A stretch of DNA of 64,000 nucleotides from Flintibacter faecis. GTDB taxonomy: Bacteria; Bacillota; Clostridia; Oscillospirales; Oscillospiraceae. The DNA is taken from contig NZ_JACOPN010000004.1 of the NCBI RefSeq assembly GCF_014287875.1, positions 62,001-126,000 of the forward strand. The letters are read 5' to 3'. A model generated the notes under the pieces. The model made no database searches. It saw only the letters and a program-made list of their open reading frames with translations, and was not told the origin of the DNA. This document shows, one piece after another, positions 51,811 through 60,119 of the stretch. Position 1 is the stretch's first letter. The number at the start of each line of letters is the position of its first letter. The position numbers were made by a program, and so were the translations under genes.

Positions 51811-53034
51811 ATGACTTGCTATGAGGAACTGAAAGCCCGCGGCCTGATCGCTCAGGTCACCAACGAGGAGGAGATCTCCAAGATGATCAACGAGGGCAAG
51901 GCCGTGTTCTACATCGGCTTTGACCCCACCGCCGACTCCCTGCACGTGGGCCACTTTATGGCCCTGTGCCTGATGAAGCGGCTGCAGATGGCCGGAAACC
52001 AGCCTATTGCCCTCATCGGCGGCGGCACCGGCTATATCGGCGACCCCTCCGGCCGCACCGATATGCGCTCCATGATGACTCCCGAGACCATCCAGCACAA
52101 CTGCGACTGCTTCAAAAAACAGATGGAGCGGTTCATCGAGTTCGGCGAGGGCAAGGCCCGGATGATCAACAACGCCGACTGGCTGCTGAAGCTGAACTAT
52201 GTGGAGCTGCTGCGGGAAGTGGGCGGCTGCTTCTCCGTGAACAACATGCTGCGGGCCGAGTGCTATAAGCAGCGCATGGAGAAGGGCCTGAGCTTTTTGG
52301 AGTTCAACTATATGATCATGCAGTCCTATGACTTCTACTATCTGTTCCAGCACTATGGCTGCAACATGCAGTTCGGCGGCGACGACCAGTGGTCCAACAT
52401 GCTGGGCGGCACCGAGCTCATCCGCCGCAAGCTGGGCAAGGATGCCCACGCCATGACCATCACCCTGCTGCTGAACTCCGAAGGCAAGAAGATGGGCAAG
52501 ACCGCCAACGGCGCGGTGTGGCTGGACCCCAACAAGACCTCCCCCTATGACTTTTATCAGTACTGGCGCAACGTGGGCGACGACGACGTGCTCAAGTGCC
52601 TGCGGATGCTCACCTTCCTGCCCCTGGAGCAGATCGACGAGATGGACAAGTGGGAGGGCAGCCAGCTGAATACCGCCAAGGAGATTTTGGCCTTTGAGCT
52701 GACCAAGCTGGTCCACGGCGAGGAGGAGGCCACCCGTGCCCAGGCCGCTGCCAAGGCCCTGTTCGTGGGCGGCGGCGACATGAGCAACGTGCCCGCCACC
52801 ACTCTGACCCAGGATGACCTGACCGACGGCACCATCGGCGTGCTGGACCTGATGGTCAAGTGCAAGCTGGCCCCCTCTAAGAAGGAGGCCCGCCGCCTGG
52901 TGGAACAGGGCGGCGTGGAGGTCAACGGCGAGAAGGTCGCCGCCCCCACCGTCAGCTACACCGCTGCCGATTTGACCGGCGAGGGCCTGCTCATCAAAAA
53001 GGGCAAGAAGGTCTATCACCGGGCGCAGATGTAA
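51811..53034 (+). CDS. tyrS: tyrosine--tRNA ligase
   Basis: 407 residues. Class I synthetase charging tRNA-Tyr. The HIGH-type motif is in PTADSLHVGHFMALCLMKRL and the KMSKS-type motif reads KKMGKTANG. The QFGGDDQWSNM block contacts tyrosine. A C-terminal S4 domain (about 340-407; SKKEARRLVEQGGVEVNGEKV) binds the tRNA. The codon bias is that of a highly expressed gene. AAGGAGAG precedes ATG. It shares the Tyr T-box leader with the upstream transporter. Confidence 0.96.
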   Translation: MTCYEELKARGLIAQVTNEEEISKMINEGKAVFYIGFDPTADSLHVGHFMALCLMKRLQMAGNQPIALIGGGTGYIGDPSGRTDMRSMMTPETIQHNCDCFKKQMERFIEFGEGKARMINNADWLLKLNYVELLREVGGCFSVNNMLRAECYKQRMEKGLSFLEFNYMIMQSYDFYYLFQHYGCNMQFGGDDQWSNMLGGTELIRRKLGKDAHAMTITLLLNSEGKKMGKTANGAVWLDPNKTSPYDFYQYWRNVGDDDVLKCLRMLTFLPLEQIDEMDKWEGSQLNTAKEILAFELTKLVHGEEEATRAQAAAKALFVGGGDMSNVPATTLTQDDLTDGTIGVLDLMVKCKLAPSKKEARRLVEQGGVEVNGEKVAAPTVSYTAADLTGEGLLIKKGKKVYHRAQM

Positions 53035-53066
53035 GCCCCTGTGGGAAAATACAGCGCATGAGAAAA

Positions 53067-53109
53067 GAGCAGCCGCAGCAGTTCAAAGCTTGCTGCGGCT
53101 GTTCTTGTA
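53067..53109 (+). terminator. terminator after tyrS
   Basis: CAGCCGCAGCA (53070-53080) pairs perfectly with TGCTGCGGCTG (53091-53101), followed by TTCTTGTATT. Its 3' end overlaps the -35 box of the next promoter. Confidence 0.8.
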
Positions 53110-53133
53110 TTCAGCCGTGCTGTGTGATACTAT
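53105..53133 (+). promoter_or_regulatory. promoter for the S51 peptidase
   Basis: TTGTAT (53105-53110), 17-base spacer, TACTAT (53128-53133) with an extended -10 TGA; 50 bases before the gene. Confidence 0.45.
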
Positions 53134-53183
53134 GAGGTCAGAGAGAACGACAAACTCGAATTTATATATAAAGGAGAATATTG

Positions 53184-53786
53184 ATGAAACTGTTTTTATG
53201 TTCGCACTTTTCAAGTGTAGGAAGTCTGATAAAGGAAGAAATTGAAAATAAAAAAGTCACATTTATTCCAACAGCTTCGCTGCGTGAAGGCTACACCGGT
53301 TATGTCGGCTCGGCTCAAAAATTATTCAAAAAGTTGGGAGCAATCGTAACTGAAATTGATATTTCAACGGAGGCTTATTCAACGATACAGTCTGTTTTTG
53401 AAGAAGCAGATGTGATATATTTTACCGGCGGAAATTCTTTCTTTCTTATGGACCAGCTCCGTAAAACGGGAACTGATGGGCTGCTGAAAAAGGAATTGGC
53501 AAATGGAAAATTGATGATCGGCGAGTCGGCAGGCGCAATTATATGCGCTCCAAGCATCCAATATATCGAGCAAATGGATGAAAAGCCGGAGGACTACTCA
53601 CAAGAAGATGATGCAGGGCTTGATTTGATTGATTTCTATGTTCTTCCGCATTATCTTACAGCACCATTTAAGAAAGTTACCGAGAAAATAATGACTGAGT
53701 TTTCGGATTTGAATCTATGCCCAATTAACAACCGTCAGGGAATTGTAATTGATGGTGAAGGTTCAAAGGTTATTTGCAAAGACTAA
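53184..53786 (+). CDS. peptidase E-like protein (family S51, class I GATase-like fold)
   Basis: 200 residues. The nucleophile elbow GESAGAIICAPS carries the catalytic Ser of family S51 (alpha-aspartyl dipeptidase / cyanophycinase-like). IYFTGGNSFFLMDQL and the C-terminal LPHYLTAPFKK with LCPINNRQGIVIDGEG agree. Substrate unknown; relatives cleave Asp-X dipeptides. Base composition is strikingly AT-richer than both neighbours, with codons such as AAA, TTT, GAA and ATA common, which signals recent transfer. AAGGAG stands 7 bases before ATG 53184. Confidence 0.85.
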   Translation: MKLFLCSHFSSVGSLIKEEIENKKVTFIPTASLREGYTGYVGSAQKLFKKLGAIVTEIDISTEAYSTIQSVFEEADVIYFTGGNSFFLMDQLRKTGTDGLLKKELANGKLMIGESAGAIICAPSIQYIEQMDEKPEDYSQEDDAGLDLIDFYVLPHYLTAPFKKVTEKIMTEFSDLNLCPINNRQGIVIDGEGSKVICKD

Positions 53787-53837
53787 TTTGAAAATTCCAG
53801 TTTGTAACGCTGAAAAATCAAAATATAAGGAGGTCAT

Positions 53838-53999
53838 ATAAGCTTTTCAATGTTATTGCTTCTCGTATAGGTTATAATGGGTGCGGGGGCCTTTGTCGCA
53901 TTTAATGGAAGGAACACGGCAATCGGCATGGCATTGCTGCTTGTCATGGCGGTTGGTATTTTAATTTTGGGATATCTGTTCGTCCGTTCGCCAATGTGA
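53838..53999 (+). pseudogene. decayed small membrane protein gene
   Basis: AAGGAGG (53827-53833) is followed 4 bases later by ATA (53838) where a start codon would be expected. The frame then reads ISFSMLLLLV, a TAG at 53868, and VIMGAGAFVAFNGRNTAIGM followed by a hydrophobic segment ending in YLFVRSPM. The whole resembles a 53-residue two-helix membrane protein whose start codon and one internal codon have mutated. A 40-residue product from ATG 53877 remains possible, without a ribosome-binding site. It shares the AT-rich composition of the S51 gene. Confidence 0.4.
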
Positions 54000-54056
54000 T
54001 AAATCTCGATGTTGTTATGCGCACCCGGAGTGCTGTGGCCAGACGATCTAATCAGG

Positions 54057-54098
54057 TAAAAAATGCAAACAATGCGGTTTTTCAGCCGCATTGTTTGC
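54057..54098 (-). terminator. terminator of tcdA (minus strand)
   Basis: GCAAACAATGCGG (54065-54077) and CCGCATTGTTTGC (54086-54098) form a perfect 13-bp stem. On the minus strand it is followed by ATTTTTTAC, giving a T-tract. Confidence 0.85.
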
Positions 54099-54125
54099 GT
54101 TTGTGCCGTCTACAGGCCGGGAGTC

Positions 54126-54869
54126 TCAAAACTGCCCGATGTCCCGCACCACTGCGCTGGCCAGGACCAGGCCGGCGGCGGCGGGGACAAAGGAGATGGA
54201 GCCGGGGGTGGCCCGGCGGGCGGTGGAGCCGGGGCGGGTATCCTGCCCGGCTGGGGCCTCCGTCTGGATGGGCCGGGCGGGGGAGAGGGGCTCCTCCTGG
54301 GAGTAGACCACCTTCAGGTGGTTGATGCCCCGCTTGCGCAGCTCCTTGCGCATCACCCGGGCCAGGGGGCAGCCCTGGGTCTTGCTGATGTCCGTGACCA
54401 CAAAGCCCGTGGGGTCCAGCTTGTTCCCCGTGCCCATGGCGCTGATGAGGGGGACGTTCAGCCGGGCGCACCGCTGGGCGATGTCCAGCTTGGCGGCCAC
54501 GGTGTCGATACAGTCCACCACATAGTCATACTGCCCCAGGTCCACCGTGTCCGCGTTTTGGGGCAGATAGAACATGCGGATGGCCCGGACGGTGCAGTCT
54601 GGATTGATGTCCGCCACCCGGCGGGCGGCCACTTCCGCCTTGGGCTGGCCGATGGTGGAGCGCAGAGCAACCAACTGGCGGTTCAGGTTGCTCTCAGACA
54701 CGGTGTCATCGTCATACAGATCCAGAGCGCCCACGCCCGCTCGGGCCAGGGCCTCCACGCAGAAGCCGCCCACGCCGCCGATGCCGAATACGGCCACCCT
54801 GGCCCGGGCCAGGCGGTCCAGGGGGGCGTCCCCGATGAGCAGGCGGGTGCGGATAAAGGGATCAGACAT
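54126..54869 (-). CDS. tcdA: tRNA threonylcarbamoyladenosine dehydratase (TcdA)
   Basis: 247 residues of the ThiF/HesA/E1 family. The ATP-binding motif is FGIGGVGGFCVEALARAGVG, followed by DDDTVSESNLNRQ and the DCIDTVAAKL segment. TcdA cyclises t6A37 to ct6A in tRNA using ATP, which connects it with tsaE and tsaB in this window. A cysteine in QGCPLARVMRKELRKRG matches the TcdA pattern. AGGAGG precedes the ATG. The relaxed ThiF-type alternative is less likely because of gene length and the C-terminal motif. Confidence 0.9.
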   Translation of the reverse strand: MSDPFIRTRLLIGDAPLDRLARARVAVFGIGGVGGFCVEALARAGVGALDLYDDDTVSESNLNRQLVALRSTIGQPKAEVAARRVADINPDCTVRAIRMFYLPQNADTVDLGQYDYVVDCIDTVAAKLDIAQRCARLNVPLISAMGTGNKLDPTGFVVTDISKTQGCPLARVMRKELRKRGINHLKVVYSQEEPLSPARPIQTEAPAGQDTRPGSTARRATPGSISFVPAAAGLVLASAVVRDIGQF

Positions 54870-54944
54870 GGTGTTGCCTCCTTTGTTCCTGATTTGAGTT
54901 CTGCCCCCGCTGGGGGCAGAAGTAGAAAAAAGCGTAAAATCAGC

Positions 54945-54979
54945 AATATCCCCGCCCCGAAAACAGGGGGCGGGGATAT
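54945..54979 (-). terminator. hairpin after dapB (minus strand)
   Basis: AATATCCCCGCCCC and GGGGCGGGGATAT(T) make a strong GC-rich stem just past the dapB stop. The T-tract on the minus strand is poor (TGCTGATTTT). A second short hairpin (CTGCCCCC/GGGGGCAG, 54901-54919) lies between it and tcdA. Confidence 0.55.
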
Positions 54980-54999
54980 GAAATTTCCGTAAAGGCCTT

Positions 55000-55755
55000 T
55001 TACTTTACAAGCATACTCATGTCATACATTCCGGGGGCGGTGACACCGGCGATGAACTTGGCGGCCTCCACCGCACCCTGGGCGAAGATCTCCCGGGAGA
55101 GGGCGGTGTGGCGGATCTCCATCACCTCGTCGTGCCCGGCGAAAATGATCTCATGCTCGCCCACGATGGTGCCGCCGCGCACGGCGGAAATGCCGATCTC
55201 CTTCTTGTCCCGGGGCTGGCGGACACTGTGGCGCTCGAACACATATTCGGTCTCGTGGCCACAGCTCTGGGCGGCGGCATCGGCGATCATCAGGGCGGTG
55301 CCGGAGGGGGCATCCACCTTGCGGCGGTGGTGCCGCTCCACGATCTCGATGTCATAGCTGTCGCCCAACACGCTGGCCGCCTTCTTTACCAGTTCCAGCA
55401 GGACGTTGATGCCCAGGGACATGTTGGCGGAGCGGAAAATAGGGGCCTCCAGAGCGGCAGCGCCGATCTGGGCCACCTGCTCCGGGGTGTAGCCGGTGGT
55501 GGCCAGCACCAGGGGGGTCTTGGTGGTCCGGGCGAACGCCAGCAGGCCGTCCAGGGCGGCGGGGGAGGAGAAGTCGATCACCGCGTCCGCCTTGCCCTGG
55601 AACTGGGCGGGGGAGGCATAGACGGGAAAGCTCCCATCGCCGGTGCCCATCACGTCGAAGCCCGCGACCACCTCCACCTGGGGATCGGCGGCGCACAACC
55701 CGGCGACAACTCGGCCCATGTGGCCGTTGCAGCCGGAAACGATTATCTTCAGCAT
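55000..55755 (-). CDS. dapB: 4-hydroxy-tetrahydrodipicolinate reductase
   Basis: 251 residues. It reduces HTPA to tetrahydrodipicolinate with NAD(P)H in lysine and diaminopimelate synthesis. The nucleotide-binding N-terminus is IIVSGCNGHMGRVVAG. The catalytic region is VERHHRRKVDAPSGTALMIA, with the His and Lys expected. The C-terminus AKFIAGVTAPGMYDMSMLV is typical. Third gene of the riboswitch-controlled operon, 12 bases after dapA. Confidence 0.96.
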   Translation of the reverse strand: MLKIIVSGCNGHMGRVVAGLCAADPQVEVVAGFDVMGTGDGSFPVYASPAQFQGKADAVIDFSSPAALDGLLAFARTTKTPLVLATTGYTPEQVAQIGAAALEAPIFRSANMSLGINVLLELVKKAASVLGDSYDIEIVERHHRRKVDAPSGTALMIADAAAQSCGHETEYVFERHSVRQPRDKKEIGISAVRGGTIVGEHEIIFAGHDEVMEIRHTALSREIFAQGAVEAAKFIAGVTAPGMYDMSMLVK

Positions 55756-55767
55756 GGCAAACGCTCC

Positions 55768-56658
55768 TTACTTCAGCAGGTCCATCCGCTCCAGAGAGGC
55801 ACGGAGCACCGCCAGGTTCTTCTCGGAGATGTCGCACAGGGGCAGGCGCAGGGGGCCGGCCTCCATGCCCATCAGGTTCATGGCCGCCTTTACGGGGATG
55901 GGGTTCACTTCGCAGAACAGGGCATCGATCAGGTCCATGTACTGAATCTGAATTTTGGACGCCTCCTCGAAGTTGCCGTCCAGGCACAGGTGGCTCATCT
56001 TCACCATCACGTCGGGGGCGATGTTGGACACCACGGAGATGACACCCTTGGCCCCCAGAGACATCATGGGCACCACCTGGTCGTCGTTGCCGGACCAGAT
56101 GTAGAAGTCATCGGGGCAGACAAAGCGGGTGTGGGCCAGCAGGGAGAAGTTGCCGCTGGCCTCCTTCACGCCGTTGATCTTGGGATTTTCGGACAGGACC
56201 CTATAGGTGTCAGCAGTGAAGGACACGCCGGTGCGGCTGGGCACATTATAGAGGATAATGGGCAGCGAGGTCCGGTCGGCGATGTACTCATAGTGCTTGA
56301 TGAGGCCGGTCTGGCTGGCCTTGTTATAGTAGGGAGTGACGTGGAGCAGGGCATCCGCGCCGGAGTCCTCCGCGTGCTGGGACAGATAGACAGCGGCGGA
56401 GGTGTCGTTGCTGCCCGCCCCAGCGATGACCTTCACCCGGTGGTCCACCCGCTTGACGCAGAACTCCACGGCGGCAATGTGCTCCCGGATGGACATGGTG
56501 GCGGACTCGCCAGTGGTGCCGCAGACACACACGGCATCTACCCCGGCGGCGATCTGGGCATCGATCAGACGGCCGAAGGCATCGTAGTTGATATTGCCGT
56601 TCTGGTCAAAGGGGGTGGCCAGGGCGCAGCAGGAGCCGGTAAATACAGGCGTTCTCAT
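55768..56658 (-). CDS. dapA: 4-hydroxy-tetrahydrodipicolinate synthase
   Basis: 296 residues. It condenses pyruvate with aspartate semialdehyde. The motif GTTGESATMS, the Tyr in YYNKASQTGLIKHYEYIA, YNVPSRTGVS and the Schiff-base Lys in INGVKEASGN are all present. Dipicolinate, also needed for spores, derives from this product. GAGAGGAG precedes the ATG. Middle gene of asd-dapA-dapB. Confidence 0.96.
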   Translation of the reverse strand: MRTPVFTGSCCALATPFDQNGNINYDAFGRLIDAQIAAGVDAVCVCGTTGESATMSIREHIAAVEFCVKRVDHRVKVIAGAGSNDTSAAVYLSQHAEDSGADALLHVTPYYNKASQTGLIKHYEYIADRTSLPIILYNVPSRTGVSFTADTYRVLSENPKINGVKEASGNFSLLAHTRFVCPDDFYIWSGNDDQVVPMMSLGAKGVISVVSNIAPDVMVKMSHLCLDGNFEEASKIQIQYMDLIDALFCEVNPIPVKAAMNLMGMEAGPLRLPLCDISEKNLAVLRASLERMDLLK

Positions 56659-56715
56659 AAAAAACTCCTCTCTTTCAATGGAAAAATATCCCGTTTCGTG
56701 GGGAGGAAACGCAGC

Positions 56716-57807
56716 TTACTTGTGGTCGATGTAGCCCTCGGCGCACAGCAGCTCGGCCAGCAGCACCGCACCGCCGGCGGCGCCCCGCAGGGTGTTGTGG
56801 CTCAGGCCCACGAACTTATAGTCATACTGGGTGTCGGGACGCAGACGGCCCATGGATACGGCCATGCCGCCCTCCAGCTCCCGGTCCAGCTTGGCCTGGG
56901 GACGGTCGGGCTCCTCGAAATAGTGGATGAACTGCTTGGGGGCGGAGGGCAGCCCCAGCTCCTGGGGACGGCCCTTGAAGTCGGCCCAATCGGCCTTGAT
57001 CTGCTCCATGGAGGGCTTCTTCCCGTCGGCGAACTTGACGAATACAGCGGCGGTGTGGCCGTCGGACACGGGGACACGCAGGCACTGGGCGGTGATGGCG
57101 GGGGCATCGGCCTTGACGATCTTGCCATTCTCCACATGACCCCACACCTTCAGGGGCTCCTGCTCGCTCTTCTCCTCCTCGCCGCCGATGTAGGGGATGA
57201 CGTTGTCGATCATCTCGGGCCAGCGCTCAAAGGTCTTGCCCGCGCCGGAGATGGCCTGATAGGTACACACCAGGGCCTTCTCGATGCCATACTTCATCAG
57301 GGGGTGCAGGGCGGGGGCATAGGACTGGATGGAGCAGTTGGACTTGACGGCGATGAAGCCCCGCTTGGTGCCCAGGCGGGCGCGCTGGGCGGGGATGACC
57401 TCCAGATGCTCGGGGTTCATCTCGGGCACCACCATGGGCACGTCATCGGTCCAGCGGTGGGCGGAGTTGTTGGACACCACGGGGCACTCGGCCTTGGCAT
57501 AGCGCTCCTCCAGGGCGCGGATCTCCTCCTTCTTCATGTCCACGGCACAGAAGACAAAGTCTACCATGCCGGCGATCTTGTCCACGTCGGCCTGGGCGTC
57601 CAGGACCACCATGGACTTGGCCTGCTCGGGGATGGACGTTTTCATAGCCCAGCGGTGGGCAACGGCCTCTTCATAGGTCTTGCCGGCGGAGCGGGGGCTG
57701 GCCGCGATGGCGGTGAGCTGGAACCAGGGGTGGTTTTCCATCAGGGTGACAAAACGCTGGCCCACCATGCCGGTGCCGCCAATGACGCCTACTTTATACT
57801 TTTCCAT
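56716..57807 (-). CDS. asd: aspartate-semialdehyde dehydrogenase
   Basis: 363 residues. It reduces aspartyl phosphate to aspartate semialdehyde. The NADP-binding GVIGGTGMVGQRFV is at the N-terminus. The active-site Cys is in VKSNCSIQSYAP and the later His-containing block in RVPVSDGHTAAVFV. The length and motifs fit the longer archaeal/fungal-type ASADH rather than the common Gram-negative type. GGAGGT precedes the ATG. First gene of the lysine-riboswitch operon. Confidence 0.94.
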   Translation of the reverse strand: MEKYKVGVIGGTGMVGQRFVTLMENHPWFQLTAIAASPRSAGKTYEEAVAHRWAMKTSIPEQAKSMVVLDAQADVDKIAGMVDFVFCAVDMKKEEIRALEERYAKAECPVVSNNSAHRWTDDVPMVVPEMNPEHLEVIPAQRARLGTKRGFIAVKSNCSIQSYAPALHPLMKYGIEKALVCTYQAISGAGKTFERWPEMIDNVIPYIGGEEEKSEQEPLKVWGHVENGKIVKADAPAITAQCLRVPVSDGHTAAVFVKFADGKKPSMEQIKADWADFKGRPQELGLPSAPKQFIHYFEEPDRPQAKLDRELEGGMAVSMGRLRPDTQYDYKFVGLSHNTLRGAAGGAVLLAELLCAEGYIDHK

Positions 57808-57884
57808 ACGAAACGACCTCCAAACTATAGCTATGACGGGGGCTTTCCCTTCGTGCGCCGAACGGGGGAGAGGGCTGCGAGGGG

Positions 57885-57921
57885 AAAAAATAAATCAGCG
57901 GCTTTTCAAGCGGCTGATTTT
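57885..57921 (-). terminator. riboswitch terminator before asd
   Basis: On the minus strand AAATCAGCCGCTT and AAGCCGCTGATTT form a near-perfect hairpin with a GAA-type loop, followed by ATTTTTT. It is the likely off-state structure of the lysine riboswitch. Confidence 0.8.
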
Positions 57922-58001
57922 GTACTATAATGTCGGCGTAGGTGTTGTCCGCCGCCGGCAAAATATTCACAAAAGCAGACAGCGCTCCATCAGACCAAAC
58001 T

Positions 58002-58147
58002 GATGACAGTCGCAAGGCTGTTAACCTGGCGACCAGAACTCACTCTGCCGGGTGAGGAGTCCTTCGGCGGCCGTCCCCTTTCGGCATGGCTGAAACAGGA
58101 ACCGGCTCCCTGACCATGCTTACTCCTGTAAGCCGCGACCTCTATCT
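58002..58147 (-). promoter_or_regulatory. lysine riboswitch aptamer (L-box)
   Basis: Read on the minus strand, the region starts AGAGGTCGCGGC and contains AGGAGTAAGCATGGTC (P2 region), GGGGACGGCCGCCGAAGG (the conserved core with GCCGAAG) and ends with GCGACTGTCATCA. These are the L-box landmarks in order. It lies between a strong promoter and a terminator, directly before the lysine/DAP genes asd-dapA-dapB. Lysine binding should favour the terminator and switch the operon off. Confidence 0.88.
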
Positions 58148-58163
58148 AGCTAAATTTAAATTT

Positions 58164-58192
58164 ATCCTACCATGTTTCAAATGGGGTGTCAA
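58164..58192 (-). promoter_or_regulatory. promoter of the asd-dapA-dapB operon
   Basis: On the minus strand, perfect TTGACA (58192-58187), 17-base spacer, TAGGAT (58169-58164). The transcript would begin just before the lysine aptamer. Confidence 0.85.
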
Positions 58193-58230
58193 TAGCGCAA
58201 ACCGGACGAAACAGAGAAATGGAGCAGACC

Positions 58231-60069
58231 ATGAAGAAAAAAATTATGCAGCTTGCCGCTGTTTTCCTTGCAATGACAATGTGTGTGCCCACTGTATGGG
58301 GGGCGCGCACAGACAGCGCCGATCAAAAGGTCCGGGTGGGTCTGGCCTCCTCCAGCAGCCACAACGCCACGGGGGAGCTGGCCTGCGCCCATCTGCAGAA
58401 CAACACGGGCTTTGGCGCAGGCTATCGCTTTGGTTACTATGACAGCGACCTGAACTTTGTGGAGCTGGCCCGCACGGGGCAGAGCACCGACCAGATCGCC
58501 GTGCTGAAGGCCCGGAACATGTACTATGGCTATGACTCCTCCGCCGGAAAGTATACCTATTCCGAGAGCAGCCTGGGCGGCCCGGCGGTGGGCTGCTATC
58601 ACATCCAGATCCCAGGCTCCTATGTCTCCTACAGCAACGTCGCGGCGGACGCCCAGCTGTACGGCGGTTTTGTGGCCTGGATCGACGGGGCCTATCAGGT
58701 GCGGGTGGGGTCCTACGCCACGAAGGAGGCGGCACAGGCCGCCCTGACCGACCTGCCCCAGGGCACGGTGGTGGGCACCAGTGCCTACGGCATGAACGTG
58801 GTGGAGACGGGGACGGACCGCATCCTGTTCCAGTTTGACATGGGCAAGGGGGGCGCTCTGGGTATCCTGCCCGATGTCACCGGGGCCGGCGACGTGCGCA
58901 CCTGGTTCTCCGGCTATAAATACCGGGGGGGCTTTACTTACCAGCGGGTGAGCGGCAACGACCTGACTGTGGTGAACGTGCTGCCTTTAGAGGACTATAT
59001 CCGGGGGGTCATCTGTTATGAGATGGGCAACTCATGGCCCTTGGAGGCCCTGAAGGCCCAGGCCATCTGCGCCCGGACCTATGTGCTGCGGCGGCTGAAC
59101 TACCACGGCAGTCTGGGTTTTGACGTGTGCAACAGCGACGCCTGCCAGGTCTACCGGGGCGTGGGCAGCAACCGGGCCGACTATGGCCCCAGCGACACCA
59201 GCGACCGGGCCGCCTCCGAGACCGCCGGGCAGGTGCTGTGGTACAACAGCACCCTGGCCGACACCTATTACTCCGCCAGCCACGGCGGAGCCAGCGAGAG
59301 CGCCTATTATGTGTGGGGCACCAGCATGACCGACTACCCCTATTTGTGCGGCGTAAAGGACCCCTACGAGGCATCTGTGGCCGACCGGAACAGTTACTCC
59401 TCCTGGACGGTGACCTATTCCGCCCAGCAGCTCACCACCCGGCTCCAGAGCTATGGCTTTGGCACCAACACCAGCCTGGACCATCTGGAGCTGACCTATT
59501 CCGACCTGGGCAACGTGATCCAGGTGAAGCTGTGCTATGCCAACGGCCAGAGCAACACCATCACCCCCCGCACCAAGCCCCGGGGCATCCGGGCCCTGTT
59601 CGGCCTGAACTCCATCCGCTTTACGGTGAACGGCCAGGGGGCGGATTCCGCATCCTCCGCTTCTTCCGGTACCACCGGCGGACAGAGCACTTCACAGACC
59701 GGCTCCGGCTATCCCGTCAACGGCAGCGGGAGCCTGTCCGATTTGGACGGGGTCTATGTGATCTCCGGCGGCGGGACGGTTGCCAAAGCGGGGGAGAGCC
59801 TGTATACTATCACAGGGAGCGGGGCCACCGCCGCCCTCCGGCCCGCCGACAGCGGCAGCAATAATAATGGCAATAACAACAACGGCTCCGCCGGGGGCAA
59901 GGGCGTGGTATCCGTGTCCGGCGGCTCCTATGTCTTCAACGGCAGCGGCAACGGCCACCAGGTGGGCATGAGCCAGTTCGGCGCCAACGCCATGGCCCGC
60001 CAGGGCTTTGCCTATGACGACATTGTGGAGTTCTATTTCCCCGGCACCCATGTGGGGAGCTGCCGTTAA
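58231..60069 (+). CDS. SpoIID/LytB domain-containing protein with SPOR-like region
   Basis: 612 residues, secreted (signal peptide about 1-28). A SPOR-like stretch ([18 protein letters not shown], about 165-182) suggests binding to denuded peptidoglycan. The SpoIID domain includes [20 protein letters not shown], the following [18 protein letters not shown] and [16 protein letters not shown]. About 100 residues of Ser/Gly/Asn-rich and beta-like sequence (about 464-565) are then inserted before the domain's final motif [19 protein letters not shown] and YFPGTH. SpoIID is a lytic transglycosylase of engulfment. ATG at 58231 has GGAG 6 bases upstream. Confidence 0.88.
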   Translation: MKKKIMQLAAVFLAMTMCVPTVWGARTDSADQKVRVGLASSSSHNATGELACAHLQNNTGFGAGYRFGYYDSDLNFVELARTGQSTDQIAVLKARNMYYGYDSSAGKYTYSESSLGGPAVGCYHIQIPGSYVSYSNVAADAQLYGGFVAWIDGAYQVRVGSYATKEAAQAALTDLPQGTVVGTSAYGMNVVETGTDRILFQFDMGKGGALGILPDVTGAGDVRTWFSGYKYRGGFTYQRVSGNDLTVVNVLPLEDYIRGVICYEMGNSWPLEALKAQAICARTYVLRRLNYHGSLGFDVCNSDACQVYRGVGSNRADYGPSDTSDRAASETAGQVLWYNSTLADTYYSASHGGASESAYYVWGTSMTDYPYLCGVKDPYEASVADRNSYSSWTVTYSAQQLTTRLQSYGFGTNTSLDHLELTYSDLGNVIQVKLCYANGQSNTITPRTKPRGIRALFGLNSIRFTVNGQGADSASSASSGTTGGQSTSQTGSGYPVNGSGSLSDLDGVYVISGGGTVAKAGESLYTITGSGATAALRPADSGSNNNGNNNNGSAGGKGVVSVSGGSYVFNGSGNGHQVGMSQFGANAMARQGFAYDDIVEFYFPGTHVGSCR

Positions 60070-60119
60070 ATCAGCTTGATGCATTCTATAGACTATTAGA
60101 GAAGAAAGGCGACATACGT

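Noticed and set aside
55108-57930. A 940-codon plus-strand open frame
   Set aside because: It is antisense to asd-dapA-dapB, whose motifs, ribosome-binding sites and riboswitch are clear. The His/Gly-rich translation is the usual artefact of GC-rich antisense frames.
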